Positions 9,012-19,122 of a stretch of DNA of 49,071 nt are shown here, piece by piece. Source of the DNA: Elusimicrobiota bacterium (GTDB taxonomy: Bacteria > Elusimicrobiota > Elusimicrobia > Elusimicrobiales > UBA9959); NCBI GenBank assembly GCA_026388125.1, contig JAPLKJ010000219.1, forward strand, positions 1 to 49,071, written 5' to 3'. Both the position numbers and the translations under genes were made by a program. Below the pieces are notes generated by a model. It ran no database searches, had not been told where the DNA came from, and saw only the letters and a list, made by a program, of their open reading frames with translations. The first letter of the stretch is position 1. Every line of letters starts with the position of its first letter.

Positions 9012-10527
9012 TTTTAACGGGCAGCTCCACGGTGAACGTGGTCTCCCCTCCCGGCCCGCTTTCCGCGCTGAGCCTGCCTTTATGGTTCTCGACGATCTCC
9101 CTGGAGATGGAAAGCCCTATCCCGGTCCCCTTCCCCTTGGGTTTTGTGGTAAAGAACGGCTCGAAGATCCTGTCCAGGTTCCCTTCCGGGATCACCGGTC
9201 CGGTATTCGTGAATTTCAGTACTATCATGTTCCCGGCCGCCGCGGCCTTTATCTGCAGCCTGCCGCCCTTGGCGGAAACCATGGCGTCCCTGGCGTTGGC
9301 GATGATGTTGAAAAAAACCTGCTGCAACTGGGCGGCGTCGCCGAAGACCGGGGGCAGCTCGCTGGGCACGTCCTGCACCACTTCCATGCCGGGAGGGAAG
9401 AAATCGAGGCTGAGAAGTTTCATCACGCCCGCCAACAGATCGTGGACGCTGACGGTTTCCCGCACGGATTCCCTTTTCCGGCTGAACAGCAGCAGATGCT
9501 GGATGAACTCCTTGCAGCGCCTGGCCTGCAGGAGTATGACCTCCAGGTCCTCCCGCTGCTGCGCGGACAGAGCGCTGTCCTTCAGCATTATCTGCGCGTA
9601 GCCCATTATGCCGGCCAGCGGGTTGTTAAGCTCGTGCGCCACCCCGGAGACCAGCTGGCCCACTACGGCCATCTTGCTCGCCTGCACCAGCCGCTCCTGG
9701 GAATCCTCCAGCTGCCGGCTCCGTTTTTCCACTTTCTGTTCCAGGGTCTGCTGGTACACCTCTATTACGTTCTTTTTATTTTTCAGGTCCTTCAGCAGCT
9801 CGTTGAAGAACCTGGTCAGCCGCCCTATTTCATCCCGGGAGCTCACCTTTACCTCCCAGGCCAGGTCGCCTTCACGCGCTTTGCGCATGCCTTCCTGCAG
9901 CAGCCCCACCGGCCTCAGCATAAGCCGCACGAAAAAGCCTGAAATTATCAGGACCGCCAGCAGGAGCAGCGCGGTCGTCAGCAAAAGCTTCGAGACAATG
10001 CCCTTTTCGGCCTTGCGCGCGGGGGCGAGGGAAAAGCCGGCCCAGATATACCCTTCGGGCGCGCCGTTCTCCGCCGCCCCGTCGAGCAGGATCTTCCCGC
10101 CGGAAGCGTCTTCGGCCGCCCTTACGGGGATAAGCGTTTCGACTATCTCCTCACCCCTATAGAGCGTCCGCCGGTAAACCGGCTCCCGGGCCGGCAGGCT
10201 CCGCACCCAGCCAAGGTCGGCCGCGGCGCCCGCCAGGAGCACGTTGGTATGCGCCTGCAGCTTCAGGTCGGGGCGCAGCAGCCCGGCGTATATCAGGGGG
10301 GTCCGCTGCTGAAAGGCGCGCAGGACCGTCAGCCCGTCGGCCTCCCTGCCGGTGGCCAGCGTTTTCCGGAAGGCTGGCAGGATCTCGGCGGCCTCCAGAG
10401 CGGCGTCATTGGCGACCTGCACGCTTATCACGTTGGAGACGGCCTGCCTGGAAAAATACAGGCTCGCCCACAGCGATACGCCGGTAAGCGCCAGTATGAA
10501 GACCAGGAATTTAGAAGATAGCTTCAT
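8998..10527 (-). CDS. Sensor histidine kinase with HAMP, HisKA and HATPase domains
   Basis: GVAHELNNPLAGIMGYAQ H-box, N and G boxes (NIIANARDAM, GTGIGLSI). Start likely MKLSSKFLVF at 10527; overlaps the downstream receiver gene. Confidence 0.88.
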   Translation of the reverse strand: MKLSSKFLVFILALTGVSLWASLYFSRQAVSNVISVQVANDAALEAAEILPAFRKTLATGREADGLTVLRAFQQRTPLIYAGLLRPDLKLQAHTNVLLAGAAADLGWVRSLPAREPVYRRTLYRGEEIVETLIPVRAAEDASGGKILLDGAAENGAPEGYIWAGFSLAPARKAEKGIVSKLLLTTALLLLAVLIISGFFVRLMLRPVGLLQEGMRKAREGDLAWEVKVSSRDEIGRLTRFFNELLKDLKNKKNVIEVYQQTLEQKVEKRSRQLEDSQERLVQASKMAVVGQLVSGVAHELNNPLAGIMGYAQIMLKDSALSAQQREDLEVILLQARRCKEFIQHLLLFSRKRESVRETVSVHDLLAGVMKLLSLDFFPPGMEVVQDVPSELPPVFGDAAQLQQVFFNIIANARDAMVSAKGGRLQIKAAAAGNMIVLKFTNTGPVIPEGNLDRIFEPFFTTKPKGKGTGIGLSISREIVENHKGRLSAESGPGGETTFTVELPVKNENQ

Positions 10528-10629
10528 GGAAGCGGATAACCGGCCCTTTTCAGCGTTGCGCGGGCAGCAGTGCCGGCGCGCACGCAAAAATAGCCCCCCC
10601 TCATCTTTTTTCGCTCATGCCGCAGGTTT

Positions 10630-11010
10630 TTAACGGTTAAAACTGCGCTTCAGTATCCCGGCCACCCTGGCCGTCAGCTCTTCGTTGATAAAAGGCTTGA
10701 GCACGTAGTCCTCCGCGCCGGCCGCCAGCCCCTGCACCTTGCTGTCCACCGAAGTGGCGTCGCAGGTCAGCATTACTATCGGGATATGCCGTATGCGGGA
10801 ATTTTCCTTCATTTTCGCGCACAGGTCCAGGCCGTTGCCGTCGGGCAGGTTTATGTCCATCAGCACCAGGTCAGGCAGTTCCTTAAGGCAGGCGGCCATT
10901 CCTTCGGCGGCGGTATTCACCTGCAGCACATCGTAGCCTTCCGGCGTAAAGATACGCACCAGGACTTTAGACATTATACGGTCGTCTTCTATGACAAGCA
11001 GCTTAAACAT
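10630..11010 (-). CDS. Response regulator receiver protein
   Basis: LLVIEDDRIMSK...LVLMDINLPDGNGLDLC...VLKPF. Confidence 0.88.
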   Translation of the reverse strand: MFKLLVIEDDRIMSKVLVRIFTPEGYDVLQVNTAAEGMAACLKELPDLVLMDINLPDGNGLDLCAKMKENSRIRHIPIVMLTCDATSVDSKVQGLAAGAEDYVLKPFINEELTARVAGILKRSFNR

Positions 11011-11315
11011 ATGGTCCTCCCCGCGCGCCGGGCAGCGCCGGCGGGCAAAGCCGCCGGAAAATCCCCCAAAAAAACGTCCCTTCCTTTATATAGTACCAAA
11101 GTGGAAACGTTTTATGAAATCCCTTTAAGGTTCTCCCGCCCCCGGACCCGGCCGCGCGGCCGCGCCAAAGATTCTTGTTGACAAGCCTGGCGGGGATATG
11201 GTAAAAAATGAATACTGAATCACTATTCGCTTTATTGAGCCCGGCAGGCGCCGCGCGGAGAACAGGGCGGCCACGGCGGAGAAAAGCGTAAAAAATAAAC
11301 GGAGGGCAGAACAAA

Positions 11316-12059
11316 ATGGAAAAGAAAACAGCTGTAGTAACCGGGGCGGCCAGGGGTCTGGGACGGGCCGGGGCGGAAAGGTTCCTTGAAGCGGGCGACT
11401 GGAAAGTGGCCCTGCTGGACGTGAACGAAGAATCGCTGGCGAAGACCGCCGCGGAGCTGGCGGAAAAGTACGGCGCCGAGAACGTGGCGCATTTCACCGT
11501 GAACGTGACCTCGAAAGAATCGGTGGGCAACACCATGCAGGCCGTGCTGGCCAAGTTCGGCCGCATAGATACCCTTATAAACAACGCCGGCATCACCCGC
11601 GACGCCATGATGCACAAGATGATCGAAAGCGACTGGGACCTGGTGCTGGACGTGAACCTGAAAGGCGCGTTCCTGTGCGCCACCGCGGTAGCCCCCCACA
11701 TGAAAGAAAGGAAATCGGGCACCATCGTCAACACCTCCTCCGTGGTAGGCGTTTACGGCAACATGGGCCAGAGCAACTACGCGGCCTCCAAGTTCGGCAT
11801 CATCGGCCTTACCAAGACCTGGGCCAAGGAGCTGGGCCGTGACGGCATACGGGTCAACGCGGTAGCCCCCGGCTACACCATGACCGAGATGCTCGAGACC
11901 GTGCCGGAGAAGATCCTCACCGCCATCTCCGACAAGACCCCCCTTAAAAGGCTGGGCAACCCCAGGGATATAGCTAATTCTTATTATTTCCTTTCTTCCG
12001 ACCAGTCCGCCTTCATAACCGGGCAGGTCCTGTCCGTGGACGGAGGCCTGGTAATCTAA
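11316..12059 (+). CDS. SDR: 3-oxoacyl-ACP / acetoacetyl-CoA reductase
   Basis: TGAARGLGRAGAE, NNAGITRDAMMHKM, YAASKFGIIGLTKTWAKE, C-terminal ITGQVLSVDGGL. Confidence 0.9.
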   Translation: MEKKTAVVTGAARGLGRAGAERFLEAGDWKVALLDVNEESLAKTAAELAEKYGAENVAHFTVNVTSKESVGNTMQAVLAKFGRIDTLINNAGITRDAMMHKMIESDWDLVLDVNLKGAFLCATAVAPHMKERKSGTIVNTSSVVGVYGNMGQSNYAASKFGIIGLTKTWAKELGRDGIRVNAVAPGYTMTEMLETVPEKILTAISDKTPLKRLGNPRDIANSYYFLSSDQSAFITGQVLSVDGGLVI

Positions 12060-13255
12060 TGCCCGCAGCCCCTTCCACGCCGAAAGGCCAGAAGACCCGC
12101 GAGAGGATAATCAGTACCTCCGGCGAAGTTTTCTCGAAAGCCGGCTACGGCCTGACCGGGGTCGCGGACATCTGCGCGGCCTCGGAAATTGCCGTGGGCG
12201 GCTTTTACCGGTATTTCTCCGGCAAGGAAGAGGTGCTGGCGGCCGTGGTGGCCAGCCTGGAGGCCCGGCTGACCGCCGAGGTCGCCGGGCTGCCGCCCGC
12301 CGCCGACCTGCGGTCAGAGATAGCCGCCGTAGCCGGGCTTTATTTCCGGTTCGTGGCGGAGAACAAGGATTTCTACCAGGTAATGCGCGAAGCCGAGTTC
12401 GCCTGCGAGCGGGTGTCGAAGAAGTTCTACGGCTCCTTCGCCTCCGCCATCCTCGCGCGGCTCGCCAAATACGGCGCCGGCAAAGACGAGGCGGCGGTGT
12501 ACGCGCTGATAGGCATACTTTCTTTCGTGGGCGTGAAGAACCTCCTCTGGCAGAAAAGGCCCGTGCCCGCCGGGACGGCGGCGGCGGCCGCCGAAGTGTT
12601 CCTCAACGGCGTCAGCCGCGTAACGCCCGACTTCGCCGCGCTGGTGAAGAAGGCCGCTGCGCTTAAAAAAGCGCCGCAGCCGAAAGCGGCGAAGAACACC
12701 GCTGCGCGCCTGCTGGCCTCGGCCGAGGTGGTGTTCGGCCGCCTGGGTTACGGCCCGGCCCATATTTCCGAGATAACGAAGCACGCCGGCTACGCGGCCG
12801 GCACTTTTTACACCTGCTTCAAGTCGAAGAAAGAGGCGCTGGACCAGCTGGTGATAAAGCTGAGGAACGAGCTGGTGGCTAAGGCCGCGGCGTATTCCAA
12901 AGGATCGGGTTCCAGGACCGAGACCGAAGTGCTGGCCTTCATCGCCCTCTTCGATTTCATAGCCGAACATCCCTATGGCTACAGCATCATGCGCGAGGCC
13001 GAGTTCGTGGACTTTAAGCTGGCCGAGGATTACTACATCTACATCCTCAACGGCTACACGGCCGGCATGCGCGCCTACGCCCGCCCGGGCGAGTTCGCGC
13101 TCAACGACCACGAAACGCTGTCGCTGATGATGATGGGCATGGGGCATATGCTGGGGCTTAAGTACGCGCTGTGGAGCGCGAAGAACCCCGGCAGCAAAGA
13201 AATAGAAAACCTGCTGCGGCGGGTGTTCTCGGGTTTCAAAAAAACTAAAAAATAA
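12059..13255 (+). CDS. Tandem TetR-family regulator (two TetR domains in one chain)
   Basis: HTHs TRERIISTSGEVFSKAGYGLTGVADICAASEIAVGGFYRYFSGKEEVL and AARLLASAEVVFGRLGYGPAHISEITKHAGYAAGTFYTCFKSKKEAL; TAATG overlap with upstream SDR. Confidence 0.85.
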   Translation: MPAAPSTPKGQKTRERIISTSGEVFSKAGYGLTGVADICAASEIAVGGFYRYFSGKEEVLAAVVASLEARLTAEVAGLPPAADLRSEIAAVAGLYFRFVAENKDFYQVMREAEFACERVSKKFYGSFASAILARLAKYGAGKDEAAVYALIGILSFVGVKNLLWQKRPVPAGTAAAAAEVFLNGVSRVTPDFAALVKKAAALKKAPQPKAAKNTAARLLASAEVVFGRLGYGPAHISEITKHAGYAAGTFYTCFKSKKEALDQLVIKLRNELVAKAAAYSKGSGSRTETEVLAFIALFDFIAEHPYGYSIMREAEFVDFKLAEDYYIYILNGYTAGMRAYARPGEFALNDHETLSLMMMGMGHMLGLKYALWSAKNPGSKEIENLLRRVFSGFKKTKK

Positions 13256-13270
13256 ACGGAGGGTTAACGT

Positions 13271-14245
13271 ATGTTCAAAATAGTATCTACCGGGATGTAT
13301 CTTCCCAAAAACCTGGTGACCAACGAGGATATGTACAAGAAATTCGGCAGCGACCCGCTCAGGAAGGTCTTCGAGCGCATCGGCCACGGCGCCCGCTATT
13401 ACTCGGACAAGGAAGAATCCTCCGCCACGCTGGCCATCAATGCCGGCCGCCAGGCGCTGGAGAATTCCAACCTGAAGCCCGGGGACATAGACCTCCTTAT
13501 AATCTCCACCGATACTCCCTCCCAGCTTTCCCCCGCCACCGCGGCGCAGGTAGGCCACGAACTGGGCATCAAGAGCGCCGGCGCGTTCGACGTGAACTGC
13601 GCCTGCGCGGGCTTCGTCACCGCCGTGGACATGGCGGCCAAGTACCTCAACGGCAAAGAATACAGGAACGCCATGGTGATAGGCACCTACGCCATGAGCA
13701 AGCACCTGGACCACGACGACGGCAACACCTCCATCCTGTTCGGCGACGGCGCCGGCGCTTTCATCATGAGCTACTGCCTGGAGAAAGGCAAATCGGCCTC
13801 CACCCTTAAATCCGACGGCTCCTACTGGGATTTCATGGGCATCTACGGCGGCGGCACCATGATGCCGGTGGACGAAAAAGTGCTGATAGAGCGCACCCAC
13901 AAAGTTAAGGTCCCGAAAAAATTCCCCGCCACGCTCAACTCCGAAGAGTGGCCCCCGCTCATCGAAAAGACCCTGGCGAAGCTCGCGCTCAAGCCCAAGG
14001 ACGTGGACGCCTACGTCTTCACGCAGATCAGGAAGCCCACCATCGTGGAAGTGATGGAGAAGTTCAACATCCCGATGGAAAAAACCCACACGATAATGGA
14101 AAAATGGGGCTACACCGGCTCGGCCTGCGTGCCCATGGCGTTCCACGACATGGCGGCCCAGGGCAAAGTGAAGCGCGGCGACCGCGTGCTGCTGTGCGCC
14201 TCCGGCGGCGGCTACTCGATGGCCTGCATGACCTTCAGATATTAA
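13271..14245 (+). CDS. 3-oxoacyl-ACP synthase III-like (FabH family)
   Basis: VNCACAGFVTAVDMAAKYL active-site Cys region; LFGDGAGAFIM. Confidence 0.87.
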   Translation: MFKIVSTGMYLPKNLVTNEDMYKKFGSDPLRKVFERIGHGARYYSDKEESSATLAINAGRQALENSNLKPGDIDLLIISTDTPSQLSPATAAQVGHELGIKSAGAFDVNCACAGFVTAVDMAAKYLNGKEYRNAMVIGTYAMSKHLDHDDGNTSILFGDGAGAFIMSYCLEKGKSASTLKSDGSYWDFMGIYGGGTMMPVDEKVLIERTHKVKVPKKFPATLNSEEWPPLIEKTLAKLALKPKDVDAYVFTQIRKPTIVEVMEKFNIPMEKTHTIMEKWGYTGSACVPMAFHDMAAQGKVKRGDRVLLCASGGGYSMACMTFRY

Positions 14246-15373
14246 ATGGAGACCGTGATGACGCGTACCATACAGCCCGCCCCCGCCGCCCACGCGGCGG
14301 GCGCGGGGGCGGGGGTCTACAAGAGCAAGCTCATAAGCATAGACGAGGCCGTGTCGAAGATACGGTCCGACCAGGACGTGGTGGTGGCGCAATGCGCCTC
14401 CGAGCCGCAGGGCCTGATGTCCCGGTTCCACACCGCGGCGGCGGAGAACGTGCGCGTGTTCTCCGTGCTGACGCTGAAGCCCTATGACTTCTACATGCGG
14501 CCCGACATGAAAGGGCGGTTCGAGCTGTGCAGCTGGTTCCATGCCCCCGGCTCTCGCGCGGCGCTCAAGAACGGCACCGGCACGGTGACTTTCGTGCCCA
14601 ACATGCTGCACCGCGCCGCGCTGGACCGCATCCAGGCCCGGCGGCCGGACGTGTTCTTCGGCACCTGCACGCCGCCCGACAGGAACGGCTTCGTTTCGCT
14701 GTCTTTGGGCATCACCTACGAAAAAGAGATCCTCGAAGCGGCGAAGCTGGTTATTCTGGAAGTGAACCGCAACCTCCCCCTCACCTTCGGGGACACCCAC
14801 CTGCACGTGAGCGCGGTGGATAATTTCGTGGAGCACACGCAGGAAGTGCCCACGCTGCCCGCGGCGTCCCCGGACGCCACGGAGCTGGCCATCGGCGGCT
14901 ACATCGGCGAGCTGGTGCCGGATGAAGCCACCATCCAGCTGGGCATCGGCGGCATCCCCAACGCCGCGGCGCTGGCGCTGAAAGGCAAGAAGGACCTGGG
15001 CGTGCACACCGAGATGATGGTGGATTCCATGATGGAGCTTTACGAGTGCGGGGCCATCACCAACCGCAAAAAAGCGCTGGTGAAAGACAAGTTCGTCTGC
15101 ACCTTCGCCATGGGCTCGCGCAAACTCTACGACTGGCTGGACGGCAACGTGGCCGTGGAGTTCCGGCGCGGCAGCTGGGTGAACGACCCCGCCGTGATAC
15201 GGCGCAACTCCAAGATGGTTTCCGTGAACACCTGCCTTACGGTGGACCTCACCGGCCAGGTGGCCAGCGAGACCATCGGCACCACGCAGTATTCCGGCAC
15301 CGGCGGCCAGACCGACACGGCCGTGGGCGCGAAAGAGGCCTACGACGGGCTGGGCAAGTCCGTGATAGCCTGA
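14246..15373 (+). pseudogene. Acetyl-CoA hydrolase/4-hydroxybutyrate-type CoA-transferase with internal deletion/frameshift
   Basis: Family motifs IGGYIGELVPDEATIQLGIGGIPNA and TGQVASETIGTTQYSGTGGQTD, but the frame stops after GKSVIA. The expected C-terminal segment LRGRTVRERAQNLIAVAHPDFRAEL follows immediately in another frame (15379-15486). Confidence 0.7.
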
Positions 15374-15378
15374 CGCGG

Positions 15379-15486
15379 CTGCGCGGCCGCACGGTGCGCG
15401 AGCGCGCCCAGAACCTGATAGCGGTGGCGCACCCGGATTTCCGGGCGGAGCTCAGGGCGCAGGCGGCCAAGCTCGGGTATATCTGA
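15379..15486 (+). pseudogene. Out-of-frame C-terminal remnant of the CoA-transferase
   Basis: CTG CGC GGC CGC ... = LRGRTVRERAQNLIAVAHPDFRAELRAQAAKLGYI*. Confidence 0.7.
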
Positions 15487-15528
15487 CAGTTTTGGGTTGG
15501 TATAAAAAAATTAACGGAGGAGAATAAA

Positions 15529-16710
15529 ATGAAAGAAGTTTTTATAGTTGACGGCGTTCGGACGGCTATCGGCAATTTCGGCGGCACGCTGGCGGACTTC
15601 AGCTCGGTGGAGCTCGGCAAAGTGGCCGGCAAAGCCCTGCTGGAGCGGACCCACACCGACCCCGCGCAGGTGGACGAGGCGCTGTTCGGCAGCATCTACC
15701 AGGCCGGCTGCGGCCAGAACATAGCCCGGCAGATAGCCATGGGCATCGGGATGCCGAACGAAAAGACGGCCCTTACCCTTAACATGCTGTGCGGCTCCGG
15801 GCTGCGCACCGTGGCTATGGCGGCGCAGCAGATAAAGTGCGGCGACGCCGAACTGATCATAGCCGGCGGCGCCGAGTCCATGACCAACGCGCCCTACCTG
15901 CTTAAGAAAGCGCGCGCGGGCTACAAGATGGGCCACGGCGAAATGCTGGACTCGCTGATCTACGACGGCCTTACCGATATCTTCAATAATTACCACATGG
16001 GCGTGACGGCCGAGAACCTGGTGACCCAGTACGGCCTCACCCGCGAACAGCAGGACAATTTCGCCGCGGCTTCGCAGAACAAGGCCGAGAAAGCCCAGGC
16101 CGCCGACCGCTTCAAGGAAGAGATCGCCCCCGTGGCCATAACGGACCGGAAAGGCAACACCACGTATTTCGCCAAGGACGAATTCCCCAAAGCCGGCATC
16201 ACCGCGGAGAAGCTTTCGAAGCTGCGCCCCGCCTTCAAGAAGGACGGCACCGTTACCGCCGCCAACGCCTCGGGCATCAACGACGCGGCCGCCTGCGTGC
16301 TGGTGGCCTCGGCCGACGCGGTGAAGAAACACGGCTACAAGCCGATGGCGAAGATAGTTTCCTACGGCTGGGCCGGCACCGACCCCGCCATCATGGGCAT
16401 CGGCCCGGTGGAAGCCGTAAAGCTGGCCCTCTCCCGCGCCGGCTGGCAGATGAAGGACGTGGAGCTGATCGAGGCCAACGAAGCTTTCGCCGCGCAGTCG
16501 CTGGCGGTGTCCAAGGACCTCGGCTTCAACCCCGACCTCGTGAACGTCAACGGCGGCGCGATAGCCCTCGGCCATCCCGTGGGCGCCAGCGGCGCCAGGA
16601 TCCTGGTGACGCTCATCCACGAAATGAAAAAACGCGGCGTAAAAAAAGGCCTGGCCACGCTGTGCGTGGGCGGCGGCATGGGCATAGCCATGTGCGTGGA
16701 AGCGGTATAA
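15529..16710 (+). CDS. Acetyl-CoA C-acetyltransferase (thiolase)
   Basis: [49 protein letters not shown]. Confidence 0.93.
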   Translation: MKEVFIVDGVRTAIGNFGGTLADFSSVELGKVAGKALLERTHTDPAQVDEALFGSIYQAGCGQNIARQIAMGIGMPNEKTALTLNMLCGSGLRTVAMAAQQIKCGDAELIIAGGAESMTNAPYLLKKARAGYKMGHGEMLDSLIYDGLTDIFNNYHMGVTAENLVTQYGLTREQQDNFAAASQNKAEKAQAADRFKEEIAPVAITDRKGNTTYFAKDEFPKAGITAEKLSKLRPAFKKDGTVTAANASGINDAAACVLVASADAVKKHGYKPMAKIVSYGWAGTDPAIMGIGPVEAVKLALSRAGWQMKDVELIEANEAFAAQSLAVSKDLGFNPDLVNVNGGAIALGHPVGASGARILVTLIHEMKKRGVKKGLATLCVGGGMGIAMCVEAV

Positions 16711-16733
16711 GAACGGTACTGCCGGCTACCCCG

Positions 16734-17747
16734 ATGACCGCTGTGAAGAACAGGGACCTTACGGCGCTGACGCCGGAACTGCGCGAATATTTTCTGCGCG
16801 CGGTTTCGGCGCCGCCGCCGGCGGCCGACCAGCTGGGCGAGGCGCTGGCGGTCTCCAAAGCTTTCCTGGCGGCGGCGGCCGCCCGCGCGGGCGCTTTCCA
16901 GGCCATGCGCGACGCCGAGACGGACGAAGCGCTGGCCCGCGATTTCTACGACCCGCTGGCCGACGCTATAGCCCTGCGGCTGGCCCGCTTTACCGCCGGC
17001 CGGCGCGCGCCGGTGCACGCCTGGGCGCTGCTGGGCGCTTTATATTTTTACGCGGTTAAATTTTTAGTATGGGATAAGGCGGCGGTGCCGCCCGGCGCGG
17101 CCGTTGCGGCGGCCAGCCTTTGCGCCAAAGGCATCAGCAGGCGCCCTTTCCCCTGGTGGGGACCCGCCGCCACCGGCCCGTCGCACGCCGTGCCCGCCCC
17201 GGGCGACACGCGCGGCAGGATGCTGGCCGCGGCCGAAGAAAGCTTCGGGCGCAGCGGCTACAACGCCACGCTGGTCTCGGACATCGCCAGGAAGGCCGGC
17301 GTCTCGGCCGGGAATTTCTATCTTTTTTTCGGCTCCAAGCAGAAAGCCCTTGAAACGGTGGTGACGCGCCTGCGCGACAGCCTGGTGAAAAAAGCCGCCG
17401 CTTATTCCGCCGGCGCGGGCTCCCGCGTGGAAACCGAGGCCATGTCCTTCTGGGCGCTGTTCGACTTCATACAGGAGCACCCGCACGGCTACCGCATAAT
17501 GCGCGAGGCGGAGACCGCCGACCGGGAACTGGCCGACGCCTACTACGGCGAAATTTTCAGGAACTACGCTGGTCAGCTGAGCCGCGCGGGAGAGGAAGAG
17601 TTCACGATAAAGGACCACGAACTGCTGGCCCTGGCCCTGATGGGCGCCGGGCATATGCTGGGCATGAAGCGCGTGCTGCGCGGGGGCTTGCGCGGCATAA
17701 CCGACAACGAACTTTTAAAAGCTGTCTTCGAGGGCGTCAGGGAATAA
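16734..17747 (+). CDS. TetR-family regulator; paralog of 12059-13255 with N-terminal half lacking a recognisable HTH
   Basis: C-terminal HTH TRGRMLAAAEESFGRSGYNATLVSDIARKAGVSAGNFYLFFGSKQKAL; N-terminal half keeps FQAMRDAE ligand-domain motif only. ATG at 16734. Confidence 0.75.
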   Translation: MTAVKNRDLTALTPELREYFLRAVSAPPPAADQLGEALAVSKAFLAAAAARAGAFQAMRDAETDEALARDFYDPLADAIALRLARFTAGRRAPVHAWALLGALYFYAVKFLVWDKAAVPPGAAVAAASLCAKGISRRPFPWWGPAATGPSHAVPAPGDTRGRMLAAAEESFGRSGYNATLVSDIARKAGVSAGNFYLFFGSKQKALETVVTRLRDSLVKKAAAYSAGAGSRVETEAMSFWALFDFIQEHPHGYRIMREAETADRELADAYYGEIFRNYAGQLSRAGEEEFTIKDHELLALALMGAGHMLGMKRVLRGGLRGITDNELLKAVFEGVRE

Positions 17748-17816
17748 AAAGCGCGGCACCCAGTATTTATAAATAAACTCCCCCGGCGCACTTATAATAT
17801 GATAGGATATTGACCA

Positions 17817-19112
17817 ATGACAAAGTCCTCTATAACTTTTTTCGCCCTTCTCCTGACCGCGCTGTCACCCGGCGCCGGCGCCGCTAAAGCGCTGGAACAA
17901 CTGCCGGGCCAAGCCCCGGACATAAAGATATCCGAAGTTTCCTCCCCCATGCCCGTTCCCTCGGTCAGGGCCGCCGGCCTCGCTCTGGTCCGTTCCATCC
18001 AGTCGAAATACTGGGAGCGCATAGAGTGCTACCAGGACACGGCCCGCCCTTTCGCGATAGAGAGCGCGCTGAACAAATCGCGCCACGAGAACCCGGAAGT
18101 AGTAGCGGCTTTCGGCTCCGCCATGCCGGCGGCCTCCACTTTTCTGCTGCATTACGGCCCGCGCTGGAGCACCAACACGGGCAAAACTGTGATACTGGCG
18201 CACGGCGCTTCAGACAACGCCACCCGCGCCTGGGCCGCCCCGCTCATGATGATGGGCGACGCCAACGCGCCCGGCCTGCTGCAGGCGCTGGAAGCGAAGA
18301 ACTACAGGGTTTTCGCGGTGACTTTCCCGCATAAGCACGGCAGCCTGTTCTACGAGGAGCAGTACCTGGCCGACGCCATCGAGCTGGCCCGGCAGGCCAC
18401 CGGCGCGAACAAAGTTATACTCATCGGCCACAGCGCCGGCGGGCTGGCCGCCAGGGCTTACGTTTCCAGCTACCGCCTGCTCGGCGCGTGGACCTCGTAC
18501 CGCAACGACGTGGAACAGCTGATAACGCTGGCCACCCCGCACCGCGGGCAGGACTTCGCTTTCCGCCATCCCGAGTTCAATTATTTCTTCATGAAGGACG
18601 ACATGGCCGCCAACGCGCCCATGAGCTGGGACAAGGTCCTGGCCTACGGCACCTGGCAGGACACCTTCGAGTTCAGTATCTACAGCGACAATTTCCCGAT
18701 GCAGCAGCAGGTGCTGTACAACTGGACCGGCAAGTATCCCGTCAACGCGATGTCGCCTGACAATGTTACCACCATGGCCGGCGGGCAGGGCTTCGTAAGC
18801 CACTCGCTGGGCATCAACAGCGCCATGATGAAAGGCGGTAATTTCATGGCCACTTTCAAGGCGTACCCGGTGCCGGCCGATATTTCCGTTACCGTGATAG
18901 CCGGCAACAACAATAAGATAGACGGCGTCCCGCAGACCGAGAGCGATGGCCCCTCCGACGGGCTGGTGTTCCTGGAAAGCGCCAGCCATACCGCCGACCT
19001 CACCAGCCCGGCCCGCAAAGAGCCCATCAATAAATTGATAGTGAACGAGAACCACCTGACCATGACCTACAGCCCGGCCATGATGAAAATGATCCCCGGC
19101 CTGTTGAAATAA
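17817..19112 (+). CDS. Secreted alpha/beta hydrolase, lipase/PGAP1-like
   Basis: Signal peptide; VILIGHSAGGLAARAYVSSY nucleophile elbow; LATPHRGQDFA. Confidence 0.75.
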   Translation: MTKSSITFFALLLTALSPGAGAAKALEQLPGQAPDIKISEVSSPMPVPSVRAAGLALVRSIQSKYWERIECYQDTARPFAIESALNKSRHENPEVVAAFGSAMPAASTFLLHYGPRWSTNTGKTVILAHGASDNATRAWAAPLMMMGDANAPGLLQALEAKNYRVFAVTFPHKHGSLFYEEQYLADAIELARQATGANKVILIGHSAGGLAARAYVSSYRLLGAWTSYRNDVEQLITLATPHRGQDFAFRHPEFNYFFMKDDMAANAPMSWDKVLAYGTWQDTFEFSIYSDNFPMQQQVLYNWTGKYPVNAMSPDNVTTMAGGQGFVSHSLGINSAMMKGGNFMATFKAYPVPADISVTVIAGNNNKIDGVPQTESDGPSDGLVFLESASHTADLTSPARKEPINKLIVNENHLTMTYSPAMMKMIPGLLK

Positions 19113-19122
19113 GAAGCTGCGG

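Noticed and set aside
11178-11225. TTGACA promoter and GAATA-N9-TATTC possible TetR operator upstream of the SDR operon
   Set aside because: TTGACA is present but the -10 is poor and the inverted repeat only 5 bp; too weak to call as a feature.
12314-15007. 897-aa minus-strand ORF, plus other long antisense ORFs (e.g. 1319-2740, 5095-6321, 6252-7517, 15511-16620, 19417-20931)
   Set aside because: Exactly antisense to well-supported genes in high-GC DNA; low-complexity R/H/G/Q-rich translations typical of shadow frames.
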